NCBI RefSeq assembly: GCF_000001735.4
Contig: NC_003071.7
Coordinates: forward strand, 14,545,443 to 14,609,442
Reading direction: 5' to 3'
Origin: Arabidopsis thaliana
Lineage: Eukaryota; Streptophyta; Magnoliopsida; Brassicales; Brassicaceae
Length of the DNA stretch: 64,000 nt
The position numbers were made by a program, and so were the translations under genes. A model generated the notes under the pieces. That model made no database searches. It saw only the letters and a program-made list of their open reading frames with translations, and was not told the origin of the DNA. How positions within the stretch are numbered: the stretch's first letter is position 1; every line of letters starts with the position of its first letter. Below are positions 1 to 10,472 of this stretch, piece by piece.

Positions 1-1083
1 ATAACAACAATAGATCTTTCATCTTTTACGTCCATTTTTGGGCCATTCATTCTTTCAAGATTTTGTAATCTAGACAAACAATATCATCCCAAAATACATT
101 CATTCAATTCTCGCGTTTCTCGTGAGCTCACATTTATCAGCCACTACGGTAATTAAATTATTTGTACACAAAAGGAGAAAAAAATACGATAAAACCAATT
201 TTTTTAAAAATAGCAAAAGTAGTGAAGGCGAAACACGAGAATTGAACCATTTATTCTCTCGGTCCCAAGCATTAACTCGTGACATATTACATTTTGTGGT
301 CTTGTGTCTACACTCTACAGTTACAAGTGCCCTTTTCTTTAGGGAAGATACATTTTAGTTACAATTGATTTTAATTCATTTTAGTTTATCAAAAGAAAGG
401 AGACAATTAGGGTTTTGTATTTGTAAGAAATAAACTAACAACAAAAGAATGCACATGGCGGGAACGGTTAAACTACAACTTTTAAGGGGTTAATGCTATT
501 CTAATTCAGATGTCTAAAGAGTTAAAGACAAATTTTTAAAATAGATGAGTTTATAACTTGAAGACTTGAATTGAATCCAACTGTCTCTCAAGGACTTGAG
601 GAGGGCTCTTCTATTCTTTGACCCAGGATGGCCTACAACTATACTAAATTAACGAAAATATCCAAAAACTTTTGTTTTCTTTCTGATTTGTGACAGTCTG
701 ACAGATTAGATTGGAATTAGCATATTTTAAACCTAGGATTAATGAGGTTAAACTTTTTTAGTCATTGCTCAGCTGAGACAGTCATGAATTTAAACCCAAG
801 ATTACAAGCCGACTTAAAAAGTCTTAGTGCTGAGCAACAAGAGGACTAAGAAGAAGTGAGATTGAGGATAAACCCTAGAACCCAACTTTCTAATCGAAGT
901 GGATATTATAACTTCAAATTCCTTCTTATCCAATTTTTTGTGTTATACAGATCTGAAAGTAAACCGTTTTAGAAAGAAGAACTAAGTACAACAGGCCATG
1001 GTGAATCCTCTGTTCTTGGAACAGAGAGAACAGAGAGAATGGGTCAGGTTTCCGAAATCAAATAACCACAGAAGCAAAAAGAA
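1..1083. other. intergenic, no gene recognised
   Basis: AT-rich sequence with only short, compositionally biased open frames on either strand. It contains a weak 9-bp inverted repeat (765-773 with 829-837) inside a longer imperfect palindrome. No tRNA, conserved protein fragment or promoter pair could be supported. It may hold the 3' or 5' flank of a gene lying left of the window. Confidence 0.5.
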
Positions 1084-1290
1084 TCATGCTTTCGTCAACC
1101 CATTAACACTATGAGCTATACCCCCCAAAAACAAAACCAAGAAAAGTGATGAGATTATGTTAGTGAACAGCGTACCGTCTTCGACCGGTGAAGTTTTGCC
1201 GGCGGAGTCTGCGGCGGCCACAATGGAGAGACCAAGTAGAAGTATTAAAATGGAATTCGATCTCCAACTATTGTTGCTGTAAAGCATCAT
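1084..1290 (-). CDS. putative small membrane or secreted peptide (68 aa), unknown
   Basis: Uninterrupted 68-codon frame if started at the first of two adjacent Met codons (1290 or 1287). The frame stays open upstream to another Met at 1413, but that extension is polar and looks like 5' leader. Residues about 9-27 form a hydrophobic stretch ending in Ala-Ala-Ala-Asp, like a signal peptide or signal anchor. A second hydrophobic stretch (about 44-62, rich in Leu, Phe and Gly) precedes a short polar tail. The layout resembles tiny secreted or GPI-type peptides, but there is no Pro/Ser-rich arabinogalactan core. A possible splice donor (G/GTACGC) near position 1175 could instead make this the first exon of a longer gene. 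I do not recognise a family, and expression is unproven. Confidence 0.35.
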   Translation of the reverse strand: MMLYSNNSWRSNSILILLLGLSIVAAADSAGKTSPVEDGTLFTNIISSLFLVLFLGGIAHSVNGLTKA

Positions 1291-2663
1291 CTCTCTCTTT
1301 CTCTGTGAACAGAGGAAAGTGTTTCTGCAGTGTTCTTTTCGGGCAGTGAGGGAAAGCTGGGAAGTGTAGTGTCCTTTTAAACAAAATCCTCCCAGCTGTT
1401 CTTTTTGTTCCACTATTTACATTCGGAATAATACTTTATCGAACTAAATAAAAACCATTGAGATTTTGTAGGATATGTTAAAAAATAGGTAGAGAAGTGT
1501 ATCCATTTTGGGACCCTCTTCATCACAAACCGCGTGGTGGTCGTAGTCATTGGTCTCTACGGCAGTGGTTTACTAGGTTCTCTCTTACTCATTTATCTAA
1601 TATGGACCAATAACCACTTTTCTTTTCTTTCTTTTTATTTGTAAGAAATAGCCAACTTGTTTTTACTCTTTATATCAGTCCAAGGGTAGAGCTGTGTAGA
1701 CGAAAAGAACAAGTGGGGAGGGATTGTTGCAATATCTTTTGGAGATCGAGGAAAAAGACATCTTTTAGATTTTTGAAGAAATGGGCTGGTTTTAGATTCA
1801 GAGACACTCAATGGCAATGTGAATAAGTGTTTCAAGAAGCAATCAAGAATTTCAACAATGTGAAAAACAAAGCACAAGTACCTAAGTGCTACTATTGTAT
1901 TATGTTACACAAACATTATGATTGTTGCCATTATTTCTTTGCATAAATGTTTTCAGTCAAAGCCGTCAACCCTAACATGGATGCATATGTAAAGATATGT
2001 TAAAAGTCTGACATGGATTCTGTCACTAACCTTAAACGATGGTTGATCATAGATGATGTCCGCTTTCTCAAGCTTAGATGCTGAATGCTTTCACCTTACT
2101 ATACAATACCTTGTCAATCTAAAGTGTTGCTTACTTCTAGTTAGATTTTGGTTGACCATCCCAAATGGCACATTAGCATATAATATGGGGGTTGATTTCA
2201 TATGAAACTACTACGTTTTGATGTTTTAGTTTAGTGAGTTTTCCCTCCTTTTCACAGAGTTACCACCTACTTCCTCAGCATAAAAGTCCCATCTAAATTG
2301 CTCCTAAGCTGCTTGCTTATAACCGTCTACTTAACAATGCATCAGACACCAAGTCTATGACTCTATGAGTTGTCTATAACATACTTAATTCAACCACAAT
2401 TGCTACAATAAACTACAAAATCGAGATCATAAAAAAGAAGCAAGATTTGTGACTTTGTATAACTTATTCAACGAGAATTGCTAGAATAGCTGAGCAAGAT
2501 CGTAAAACAAAGAGAGAGCATCACTAGTGAAAAGCAAACTAAGTTTTGTGATGGTGTCAAAATGTTTCCACCACCATCATACAAACAGCTACTTTGGTAA
2601 CTGTATTTACCACAAACGTTCTTTGTATTCCTTGCTCCCATTTCTTCAGAATCAGCTTCTTCC
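1291..2663. other. intergenic region plus likely 3' UTR of RPS14
   Basis: No supported coding sequence. The right part (about 2468-2663) probably belongs to the 3' untranslated exon of the RPS14 gene on the minus strand. A (CAT)n microsatellite lies just beyond it, in the UTR intron at about 2688-2705. Open frames at 1635-1877 and 2468-2680 on the minus strand look non-coding. Confidence 0.45.
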
Positions 2664-2753
2664 CTGAAACAAACCATCATTCATTCATCATCATCATCAT
2701 CATCTAAGTAACTAAGCAAACACAGAAAAATAAGGAGAATCAAAAACACTTAC
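2664..2753 (-). other. putative intron in the RPS14 3' UTR
   Basis: On the minus strand, 22 nt after the RPS14 stop codon, there is a strong donor (TAT/GTAAGTG, GT at 2753-2752). Ninety nt later comes an acceptor in a T-rich context (TTTGTTTCAG/GG, AG at 2665-2664). The stop-to-junction distance is below the roughly 50-nt limit associated with nonsense-mediated decay, so such an intron would be tolerated. This is inferred from splice motifs only. Confidence 0.45.
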
Positions 2754-2775
2754 ATAGATCAGTCACATAATGCAG

Positions 2776-3270
2776 CTACCAAGACGATTTCGTTATCCCC
2801 ATCAAAGCACCTTTAGATGCTAATCCACGGAAAACGATTCGAGAAACACGGAACAGCTCAGTCACAGAACGAGATCGACCAGTGAACACACATCTGTTCC
2901 TGATTCTCGCAAAGGCACTGTTTCTCGGCAATTTCGAGAGCTTATAACGATTCTTGTCTCGCATTTCGCTGGGAAGATCTGGATCTTTGCAAAACGCTTT
3001 GTATAGCTTTCTTCTCAGTTCAAATCTAGCCGCGAGCAATCTACGTCTGTGATCTGCACTGTTTCGCTTCACGCCTTGCTCTGTACCACTATGCTTTGGT
3101 CCCGATTTCATAAGCGTTGTCGTGAAATGTCTAGCTTGAATTTGACCGAGATTGTTCGCATGCTTGACCACCGATCGGGATAACATCCCCGACGTAGAAT
3201 ACGACGATTGAGTGAGAGAACGTTGGCAATAGGAAGTTACGTTGAGCAGGACTCTTCGGAGACTCGCCAT
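2776..3270 (-). CDS. RPS14: nuclear-encoded mitochondrial ribosomal protein S14 (164 aa)
   Basis: Small-subunit ribosomal protein uS14 of the mitochondrial ribosome, encoded by a single coding exon. The last ~95 residues are a bacterial-type S14: a basic helix (RRRLLAARFELRRKLYKAF), the LPRNSAFARIRNRC segment, then GRSRSV and a C-terminal LASKG..GI.KSSW. The zinc-binding cysteines of C+ S14 proteins are missing, as in organellar forms. The first ~65 residues are Arg/Ser-rich with few acids, like a mitochondrial presequence. The start at 3270 was chosen because the in-frame extension to 3363 adds residues unlike a targeting peptide. In flowering plants rps14 moved from the mitochondrial to the nuclear genome, and the presequence fits such a transfer. 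The neighbouring gene on the same strand is unrelated. Confidence 0.93.
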   Translation of the reverse strand: MASLRRVLLNVTSYCQRSLTQSSYSTSGMLSRSVVKHANNLGQIQARHFTTTLMKSGPKHSGTEQGVKRNSADHRRRLLAARFELRRKLYKAFCKDPDLPSEMRDKNRYKLSKLPRNSAFARIRNRCVFTGRSRSVTELFRVSRIVFRGLASKGALMGITKSSW

Positions 3271-3698
3271 TGATTCCGAGAAACGCCGCCGCGGAAATGG
3301 TTTTAGGGTTCTCTGTGAGAAGAAAGCAAATTTCAGATTCACAATCACTTCTACTCGAGACAATGATTGGGCCTTTTTCCAATTCTAATCGGCCCACTAA
3401 GAGCTCGTCTACTTTAATAAGACTTTTATTTTTCTTAAACCATTGTGCCAATATCGTTTTGATTCATTTCAGTGATACATTTTATATCCTTACTATTTTT
3501 GGCAAAAGATTACATCCTTACTTGATAACATTTTTCAGCATACATTCAAATTTGTTTCATCATGAAAATGATACATGTATATAAGTATATTAAATGTTTT
3601 TTTGGGTCTAGTTTGATGTATTTTGTCAAGAGTATCATTATTTATGTACCAAATCTTATGATCATTCTTGAATAATAACACACTAATATTGCTTGAAA
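3271..3698. other. intergenic: RPS14 promoter and 5' UTR, and downstream flank of the next minus-strand gene
   Basis: About 430 bp. It contains TGGGCC/GGCCCA-type motifs (GGGCC near 3369-3373 and GGCCCA at 3391-3396) just upstream of RPS14. Such site II-like elements are common in promoters of plant ribosomal and mitochondrial protein genes. The rest is AT-rich with no gene. Confidence 0.5.
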
Positions 3699-4805
3699 TT
3701 AATGAAGACTATCTCTCATAGTTTTATCTTTGACTAACTTCAACTTTCTTTTGTTGCCGTCTTCGATTTCATGCTTGAGAGATTCCATAACTTTCTTGAA
3801 CTCATCAAATGTGACTTGGTCAATTTCACATTCTTCTGAGCTTCCAGGCCATTGTAGACCAATTTGAATCTCTCTGAACCTGTTGAATGTCTCCTCGACT
3901 TGCTTCATAGGATGACCTTGAAGGTAATGGATTATAGTCTGAGAGATAAAACGACATTGGTCACAACAATAAGTAAAAAAATGGAATTAAGGATTACTAT
4001 GTATATGACTTGCCTGATATAGAGGACGTCTTGCATCTGTTATGACTTCATCCTCTAAACACTTACATTTTGAAGCCTCTTCCATGTTTCCCTATTACAA
4101 AGAAATAAATTTATTATAAAGATGGTGAAAAAAATTCATATATATGAGAAAGGAAATTCAGAAAGCAAACCAAGTAGATCAACATCTCCACAAGCAACAT
4201 CTCAATCTCATAAGCCTCATGACCTTTCCCTTCTTTTCTTGCTTTCTCCAATGCCTTTTTCAATAGCTCAGCTCCTTTTGCTTCTTTTCCACTCATTTCC
4301 ATTTTTACAATGTCTCTCTGCATGAGGGAGAAGAAATTAACTAAATGCAATTTGATCCGAAAGAGCAAAAAAGTTTCTATATATGAACAACCTGAAGCAA
4401 CCCGAAGTCCGGCTTTTCCTTGGAAAGCAATGCTTCAAATTCGAGTTCAGCATTCGCAAGGGAAGAAGTGTCACCGCGGTATGAGTGCAAATCAAGCAAT
4501 CTCTGTAGTGCTAATTTTCCTCCTCGAATAGCTCCCATTGAAACAGATTTTGAGAGGGTTCTTTCATCTCTTCCTGAAGAAGCCTCCTTACCCATGTTTT
4601 TAACATTACCATCTCTTCTTTGTTCTGAAATGTTTTTACCGATGCTTTTTCTTGTATCTCGACCATTTTCATCGTCTTTCTTTCTCCATAAACCACGATT
4701 TATGTAGTTCCAAGCGACATATGCAGCAGCAAGGAGGAATACAGGTGCAACTGCTGCTCCATACTTGGTTTTCATGCTAAACTTGTTCTTGGACTGATTC
4801 ACCAT
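3699..4805 (-). CDS. unknown protein with N-terminal membrane anchor and TPR-like C-terminus (292 aa)
   Basis: Four exons, all phase 0: 4392-4805, 4171-4317, 4014-4091 and 3699-3938. Intron 3 uses a GC donor (CAG/GCAAGT). The N-terminus carries one hydrophobic segment (about residues 14-30) followed by Lys/Arg, suggesting a membrane anchor. A charged, low-complexity linker leads to helical segments with alternating Leu/Ala (LLKKALEKARKEG, LLVEMLIYL, CLEDE..DARRPLYQ, TIIHYLQ) like degenerate tetratricopeptide helices. The same exon order, phases and motifs occur in the divergently transcribed gene starting at 5257, so the two are paralogues. The start could also be Met at 4775 or 4907; 4805 was chosen as the first Met close before the hydrophobic segment. 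Function is unknown; localisation could be plastid or mitochondrial membrane. Confidence 0.8.
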
Positions 4806-5256
4806 ATACTTACCTAAATTATCTATTGGAATGATTTTTTTTTTTAATCCTTCTCGAAACTTTCTTTTATACACAATAATTGGATTGCAAATGGAAGATG
4901 AAAGCATTCAAGTTATTCTAATGTTAGTCTTGCATCATAGGTAAAGAAGTTAATATACTTTAATAGAGGAGACACATTGAACAAAGAATATTTCCAATAG
5001 AGAAAGCATTTGTCATGTAATTCGAAAAAGAAAGGATACCAAAACAGTACTGTTTGTTTATGCAAAACATTTGATGCCTTTTTCAAATTGAAGTTTCTTT
5101 TGTCTGAAGTAACAAATTGATGCTTTCCTTCACACACCTAAAAGTCTAAAACTCTCAAATTGTCTATGGGGAAACTAAAAATTTAAGAACCAATCCCTAA
5201 CACAAAGATCAACCAATGCAATAAAAATCCAATTTTATTAACTCATAGGAAGAAAA
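4806..5256. promoter_or_regulatory. bidirectional intergenic region between head-to-head paralogues
   Basis: About 450 bp separate the start codons of two divergently transcribed paralogous genes. Both promoters and 5' UTRs must lie here. The sequence is AT-rich, and I could not assign individual elements with confidence. Confidence 0.5.
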
Positions 5257-6595
5257 ATGGCTTCTACATTTCTTCAAGGCCATACTCAAAAACTCACCCT
5301 TCCTTTATCTCATTTCACTTCCACACATAAACCAACTCTTAGATTCCAAAACATATATATTGGTTTCCCCTCCAATGGAGGTCAAAGCCGCCGTTTGATC
5401 ATCAGATCACCAATCACGGTCGCCAAATCAAACAGCAAGAATGATTCTCACGATGATAAAAAGCAATTAAGGCCATTGAAAATGGCGGCGGGAGCATCCC
5501 TAGCACTAGCTTGCGCCATAAGTATCTTTGGCTTTAAGATAAATAATATGAGCTACACTGCCGCGGCAGCTGCCTATCCAAGCTCTGCCGACATGATCAT
5601 ATCCGGGAAGCCGACTTCAGCCGCATCCGCTACTTCCGGTATCTATCCTTTCCCAGCTAAATTCGCATTGCGGTCTCTCTTTGAAGTTAGCTCAATGCTT
5701 GCTTCGGCTAAACCCATTCCTTCTCAAAAACCATTCAATCTTCACAAGCTCCCTTCTTTGCCTTCAAAGGACGATATTGACTCCATCAAGGTACAATCTG
5801 CAAACATATAAATATTTGTTCAAATAGTTTAGTGTCACGTGAGATCTTGATCCTTTAAGACTAGCTAGGAGTATTGTTGAACCACTACAAACAGCTGGAT
5901 TATTCGGTTTTGCTTTTCTTATATATGTTACTTCCTCTTATTTAAATTCGGTATTTACCTTCATATATACATATATTCAAATCAGTTTAAATGAAAAAAA
6001 AAACTCAATGAAATTAAAATTGTGGGAAATATAGATGGAGGCGGTACGGAAGATGAAGGAAGGAAAATGTGAAGAGGCGGTGCAGCTCCTTCGTGACGCA
6101 AACATGCGATACAGAAACGAGCCTGAGGCCAACTTCAACGTGCAGATGGCTCTTGTTGAAATTTTAATATTGCTGGTATTTTATTCAATTATTCTTATCA
6201 TATAATCTTTCATGCATGCAGCTGTTTTCTCATATAATCTCATGTTAAAATCTATGAATAATGGTTAGTTTATTTGGACAATATTCCAGGAAAGGTATCA
6301 AGAAGCTGCTGAGTATAGTTGTCTAAATGACGAGAATGCCCAAATTTCTGATGTTCGGATCCCTCTTTATAAGGTCCGTGAACATAATAAATCTTTATTT
6401 TTTATTTTTCATGATTATATAGAGAATTAGTAGAAATTTATCGCATTGTTATAGTTGCTGAAATTAATGTTGTTTTCTAAAGTACAGGCAATTATATACA
6501 CGATGTTAGACAAAGACACGGAAGCCAAGCAGTGTTGGAAAGAGTTCAGAAAATCTATTGGTGAAGGATTTGACCCTTTCAGCTTCGAAGATTAA
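5257..6595 (+). CDS. chloroplast-targeted TPR-like protein of unknown function (288 aa)
   Basis: Exons 5257-5790, 6035-6175, 6290-6373 and 6488-6595, all phase 0. The first ~55 residues are rich in Ser/Thr/Pro/Lys and nearly free of acids, typical of a chloroplast transit peptide. A hydrophobic stretch follows (about 76-93, AAGASLALACAISIFGFKI), then an Ala-rich run, which could be a thylakoid-transfer or membrane segment. Exons 2-4 encode helical repeats: a basic/acidic helix ending in LVEILILL, then CLNDENAQISDVRIPLYK, then AIIYTMLDKDTEAKQCWKEF. These match the minus-strand neighbour (3699-4805) exon by exon. The C-terminus (GFDPFSFED) is short, so exon 4 has 36 codons against 80 in the paralogue. 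The role is unknown; the TPR-like helices suggest protein-protein contacts. Confidence 0.85.
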
Positions 6596-7539
6596 TTAAT
6601 ACTTTTAGATCGATCGATTACTTAAAAATTATCTCGTGCCTAAAAACATTCTTGCCACCAGCGGCTAGTGGTGAATAAATTTTAAAAAATGTTCGAATGT
6701 TAGAAAACTTCATTCCTACGGATATTCTTCCGATTGTTGCACTCGGTCACGTTGTATTTGTTTTTATGCAATATATAGTGATTATAGTATCTTAAATACT
6801 CTTCTAGTCTTCTTTGTTGTTTTTGTTTTTTTGACAAAACAAAATTAAGAAAGAAAAAAAGACTAAAGGCATATGTATTTTCGCATTTCTCAAATAACAT
6901 AGGGGATATATTCAATTATCTTTTTCTGTAACTTATTTATACGATATATATATATATACGGCTATTCCTATAATCCTATCTACATTTTTATATATGTTGA
7001 AAATTAGAATAAAAAGTGCTATCACAAAGTTTGGGCTTGAATCGGTGAGAATCCTTGAAAATGGTGAGCATTCAATCACCACCTAGAACAAGTTGGGCGA
7101 ATTATATGTATATAGACATTATCAATCTCTTTGCTGTGATCATGGTTATAGATCCATTGTATAAAAGCAAACTACGTATAGAGATATTTGCATTTCCGAG
7201 GTGTCACCGCCGTAAAAATAGATTCTATCATTATATATACGAAAGTATTGAATGATAAAAAAAAAAAAAAAAAGAGTATCGGGTGATCGATGATATGCAT
7301 CACCCAATAATCCGACAGAAATATAGTGTCTCAATATATAAAAAAGACAAAGCATGCCAATAATAGAAACACGCATTCGTATACGTACCAGGTAGACGCG
7401 ACGACGTAGGTTGTGCACAACATCACAACCATGTGACGTGTCGACATTCAGTTATCGACGACTCAGCGTGATTTAACAGAACCACTCATCATTTTGTCAC
7501 ACGTGTTGATAATGGTTCACTGCAAAATATCAAGGAAAA
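6596..7539. other. intergenic, no gene recognised
   Basis: Start of a 5-kb AT-rich gene-free block. Contains A-tracts (for example 7257-7274) and TATA-rich runs (about 6945-6960). The open frames are short and biased to Phe/Ile/Asn/Lys and show no similarity I recognise. Confidence 0.5.
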
Positions 7540-7680
7540 ACAAATCGACGTCGACCGAATCTTTTATAACTAAACATAGGATATACAAATCGATGTCGAC
7601 CGAAATCTCAAACATAGGATATACAAATCGATGTCGACCGAATCTTATAAGGTTAAATATAGGATATACAAATCTGACGA
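7540..7680 (+). repeat. tandem repeat, three and a half units of about 38-45 bp
   Basis: Units start at ACAAATCG/ACAAATCT at 7540, 7585, 7623 and 7668 (periods 45, 38 and 45). Each unit carries the palindrome GTCGAC within ATCGA(C/T)GTCGACCGAA and ends in AT(A)GGATAT. The middle unit has lost about 7 bp. An ACGTATACAAATCTG echo lies near 7710. No coding role is apparent. Confidence 0.75.
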
Positions 7681-7822
7681 CTACACAGTACCTCAAACTC
7701 TAACTTTTTTACGTATACAAATCTGTTAACAGTACTCTAACGATTTTACGTATATAAATATGATGTCGTATTACTGAAGAATTAAAAGTACATGCAGACT
7801 GCAGTATTATATATATATAAAA

Positions 7823-8200
7823 CAGTGGCGGATCCAGGAATTTTTTTAGCACATAACACATATTAAATATAATAAAAATAACTAATAGTATTAATCTTTT
7901 TTTTCAACATCACAACCATCCATTAATTATTTTAATTACTTAACACGAACTTCTCATCTGAATGCATATATTATTGGAGAATGAAAGAAATCAACGTAAA
8001 TATTTTCATTAATTAATAGTATGTAAGTATATGTATGTAAAAAAATGTGTAGAAAAAAGGAAAAAAAAAAGCAAGTGGAAGGCATCGAACACCCGACCAC
8101 CCTTATAATCTAGTTTGAGATTGCCAATTAATCTACGAGAGTAACAATAATCAGTGTGGGGCACGTGTTCCACCCTCTTACACTCTGGATCCGCTCGACT
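7823..8200. mobile_element. candidate small non-autonomous element with inverted ends
   Basis: Left end AGTGGCGGATCCAGGA (about 7823-7838) and right end, read on the opposite strand, AGTCGAGCGGATCCAGAG share GCGGATCCAG in inverted orientation. The enclosed ~375 bp is AT-rich and has an internal box (complement of 8076-8105) of the form GGTCGGGTGTTCGATGCC, vaguely like a pol III B box. No target-site duplication could be fixed. Ends of this GGCGGATCC type are common in plant interspersed repeats, but the family is not identified. Confidence 0.35.
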
Positions 8201-8288
8201 ACATACGTATGTGTAAACTGATCTCAGACAAAAACAAAAAAACAAAAAAAAAAACAAAAAAGAGGGAAAAAGAGATGAGATATGTGGA

Positions 8289-10472
8289 GACTAGTCTAGG
8301 AATTTTAATCTCTTTGACCCCTTTTGGTTGAATCAATTTTTGAAAAACCCTCACTTATTCTCACTACCCCCTCTCCTTCCTAACCTATTTGAAATACAAT
8401 TTTACCTTTCTCCTTTACTTTTTTTAATTTTCTATTTAATTTTTGCTACCAAATAATTTATTAAAATCAACCAATCATATGCATTCTCTCTCTTATCTCA
8501 TTAATCACTTAAACCTACAAAAAACGCTGGACAACTGAAACCAATAAGCACAACTATGTTGATGGACTTCTACGAAAACATATAATTACATATCGTTTTT
8601 TGTTTCTCTTTGATTTTCAAGTTATAATCAAAAATACTTCAGTCATACGCATTGCTTATAATGGATACTATTAATTTTTTTTGTTGTATTTATACAAATT
8701 AATATGTTTTGTATTGGTACAACTAAGTACAACCCGCACAACTAAGGTCTATTCACTTGGCTAGTTTTCAGAATATTATAAAATATGAAATTTAAACAAA
8801 ACTAAGAAAACTTAAATAATGCATACACAATGGTAATGAAATTACATAATTAGTTTTTGACAAAAATCATATTTTCTAAATTAATGAAACTCTTATCACA
8901 AAATCTAACATTCATACACTAACAACCTTATACTTTCATGGTTACTTTGTATATTTTAACAAAACAAATTAAAAAATTTAAATACTTGTAATTAGATAAA
9001 TATAAATACACCGATACAAAGTAATGGTATTTTGATAGGGGAATACCATATGTTCCACCCATAAAAATTAGTTTTGAGTTGATAACAACTAGATTTATTA
9101 TATTCTCGATATTGTACAACTATGAGCAAAAATGTGCAACCGAGTACAACTGTACAACTATGGGCAATATATTTTTCAGATATTTATAGATATTTTTTAG
9201 ATATTTGTAGATATTTTATAATAAAAATTAGCTTTATTTTTTTGTGATAAAAATATTTAGTTTATTTTTTGTCATCAAAATACTTAATTTTATAGTTAAA
9301 TAAACTATTTTTTTTCCTTTCAAACTTTTTTTTCCTTTTCAAAACACTGTTGTTTAATAAAATAAAATATTAACATTCATAATTTTTTGTGTTTTGTTTT
9401 GGATCAAAATACGTTAATGTGTAGATTCATATTTATTTTGGAGTTTTTTTTTGACAAAAAATCTTAGATTCATACATAAACTTAGATACATAGTTGTACA
9501 TGAGCGTACCAGTTGTATCTAAACGCTTAGATCTATTATCTTAAAACAAAAAGACAGCCGAACAATTGTATCTAAACCCAAAAACCCAACATAATTATAT
9601 CTAAAAATTTAGCCACAATTATACCTAAAACCAAAAACACAACACTATCTAAAGACTCAAACAAGAAGCCTTCTTCTTCTCTTTGTCATTCTCCTTCTCA
9701 ATTTCTTTCTCCTTCTTCCCTTTTCTTCTAGTTTTTATCACAAACTATCTCTAAGGAACAAAATTCAAATTCATTCGAATCCCAATTGTAATCCTAAAAA
9801 CTAAGTCATAATGGCTATTAGAAGATGCTTTTAAGGGACAATTTCGATTTTAAATCGATAATTAATTCAAATTTGAATTGTAATCATAAAATTCCAAATT
9901 ATAATCGAAATTTTATCCAAAATCCATCATTTTCAAACAAAATCAAAGAAAAAAAAGATCAAACTATCAAATCTAATAAAAAATAAAACTCTAATTAAAC
10001 ACAACACCATCAATCATCATATATAGAATAGAGATGGATTTTTGGATTGATAGAAACAAATGAAAAGGTAAAAAAGATAGATCTTTGGATTGATAGAAAG
10101 AAAGAAAAGGTAAAAAGGAGACGAAAAATTAAATATGGAATAGAGAGAAGAGAGTAAAGAGAAGAAGAAGAAGAAACAAATCAAAAATTTTGTTTTTGTT
10201 GAATTGAAAGAAAAATAAATTGAAGATGAAAAAAATTTGATCTGAGAAATTAGATTTTTTTTTTTTTGAGAAGAAAAGATCCAAAATTGTTATGGATGTA
10301 GATCCAACATAGAGGTTGGGTTGTAAATAAGTGAAAAACTCTAGTTTTACTTGTCTTTTACTATTATTCTGAATTGAAATAAATAAATAAACATATATTT
10401 TTTTATAAGGAGGCTAACTTGAGAATGTTTGAAGCTGAGGGGGTGGACTAGATTAAAATCCCTAATCTAGCC
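8289..10472. mobile_element. candidate 2.2-kb non-autonomous DNA transposon with imperfect terminal inverted repeats
   Basis: The left end (GACTAGTCTAGGAATTTTAA, 8289-8308) and the complement of the right end (GGCTAGATTAGGGATTTTAA, 10472-10453) align at most positions. Similarity continues inward through TC...ACCCC, and more weakly through a CACTTATT(C/T)...ACCCC block. The interior is AT-rich, has no transposase-like frame, and contains duplicated TGTACAACTATG(A/G)GCAA segments (9113-9129 and 9151-9167). Long imperfect inverted ends without coding capacity suggest a Mutator-like or other non-autonomous element. I did not find a clean target-site duplication, so the exact boundaries are uncertain. 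Confidence 0.45.

Noticed and set aside
765..837. Inverted repeat TTGCTCAGC ... GCTGAGCAA
   Set aside because: Only 9 bp perfect with a 55-nt loop. Too weak for a MITE, and no terminator-like or miRNA-like structure.
1635..1877. 80-codon minus-strand open frame
   Set aside because: Low-complexity Ser/Pro/Phe/Lys composition, no clear promoter or splice context, and no family resemblance.
2468..2680. 70-codon minus-strand frame next to RPS14
   Set aside because: Best explained as the downstream untranslated exon of RPS14. Its amino acid composition shows no domain.
8928..9119. 63-codon minus-strand frame in the AT-rich desert
   Set aside because: Ile/Lys/Tyr-rich as expected for AT-rich non-coding DNA, and inside the candidate transposon.
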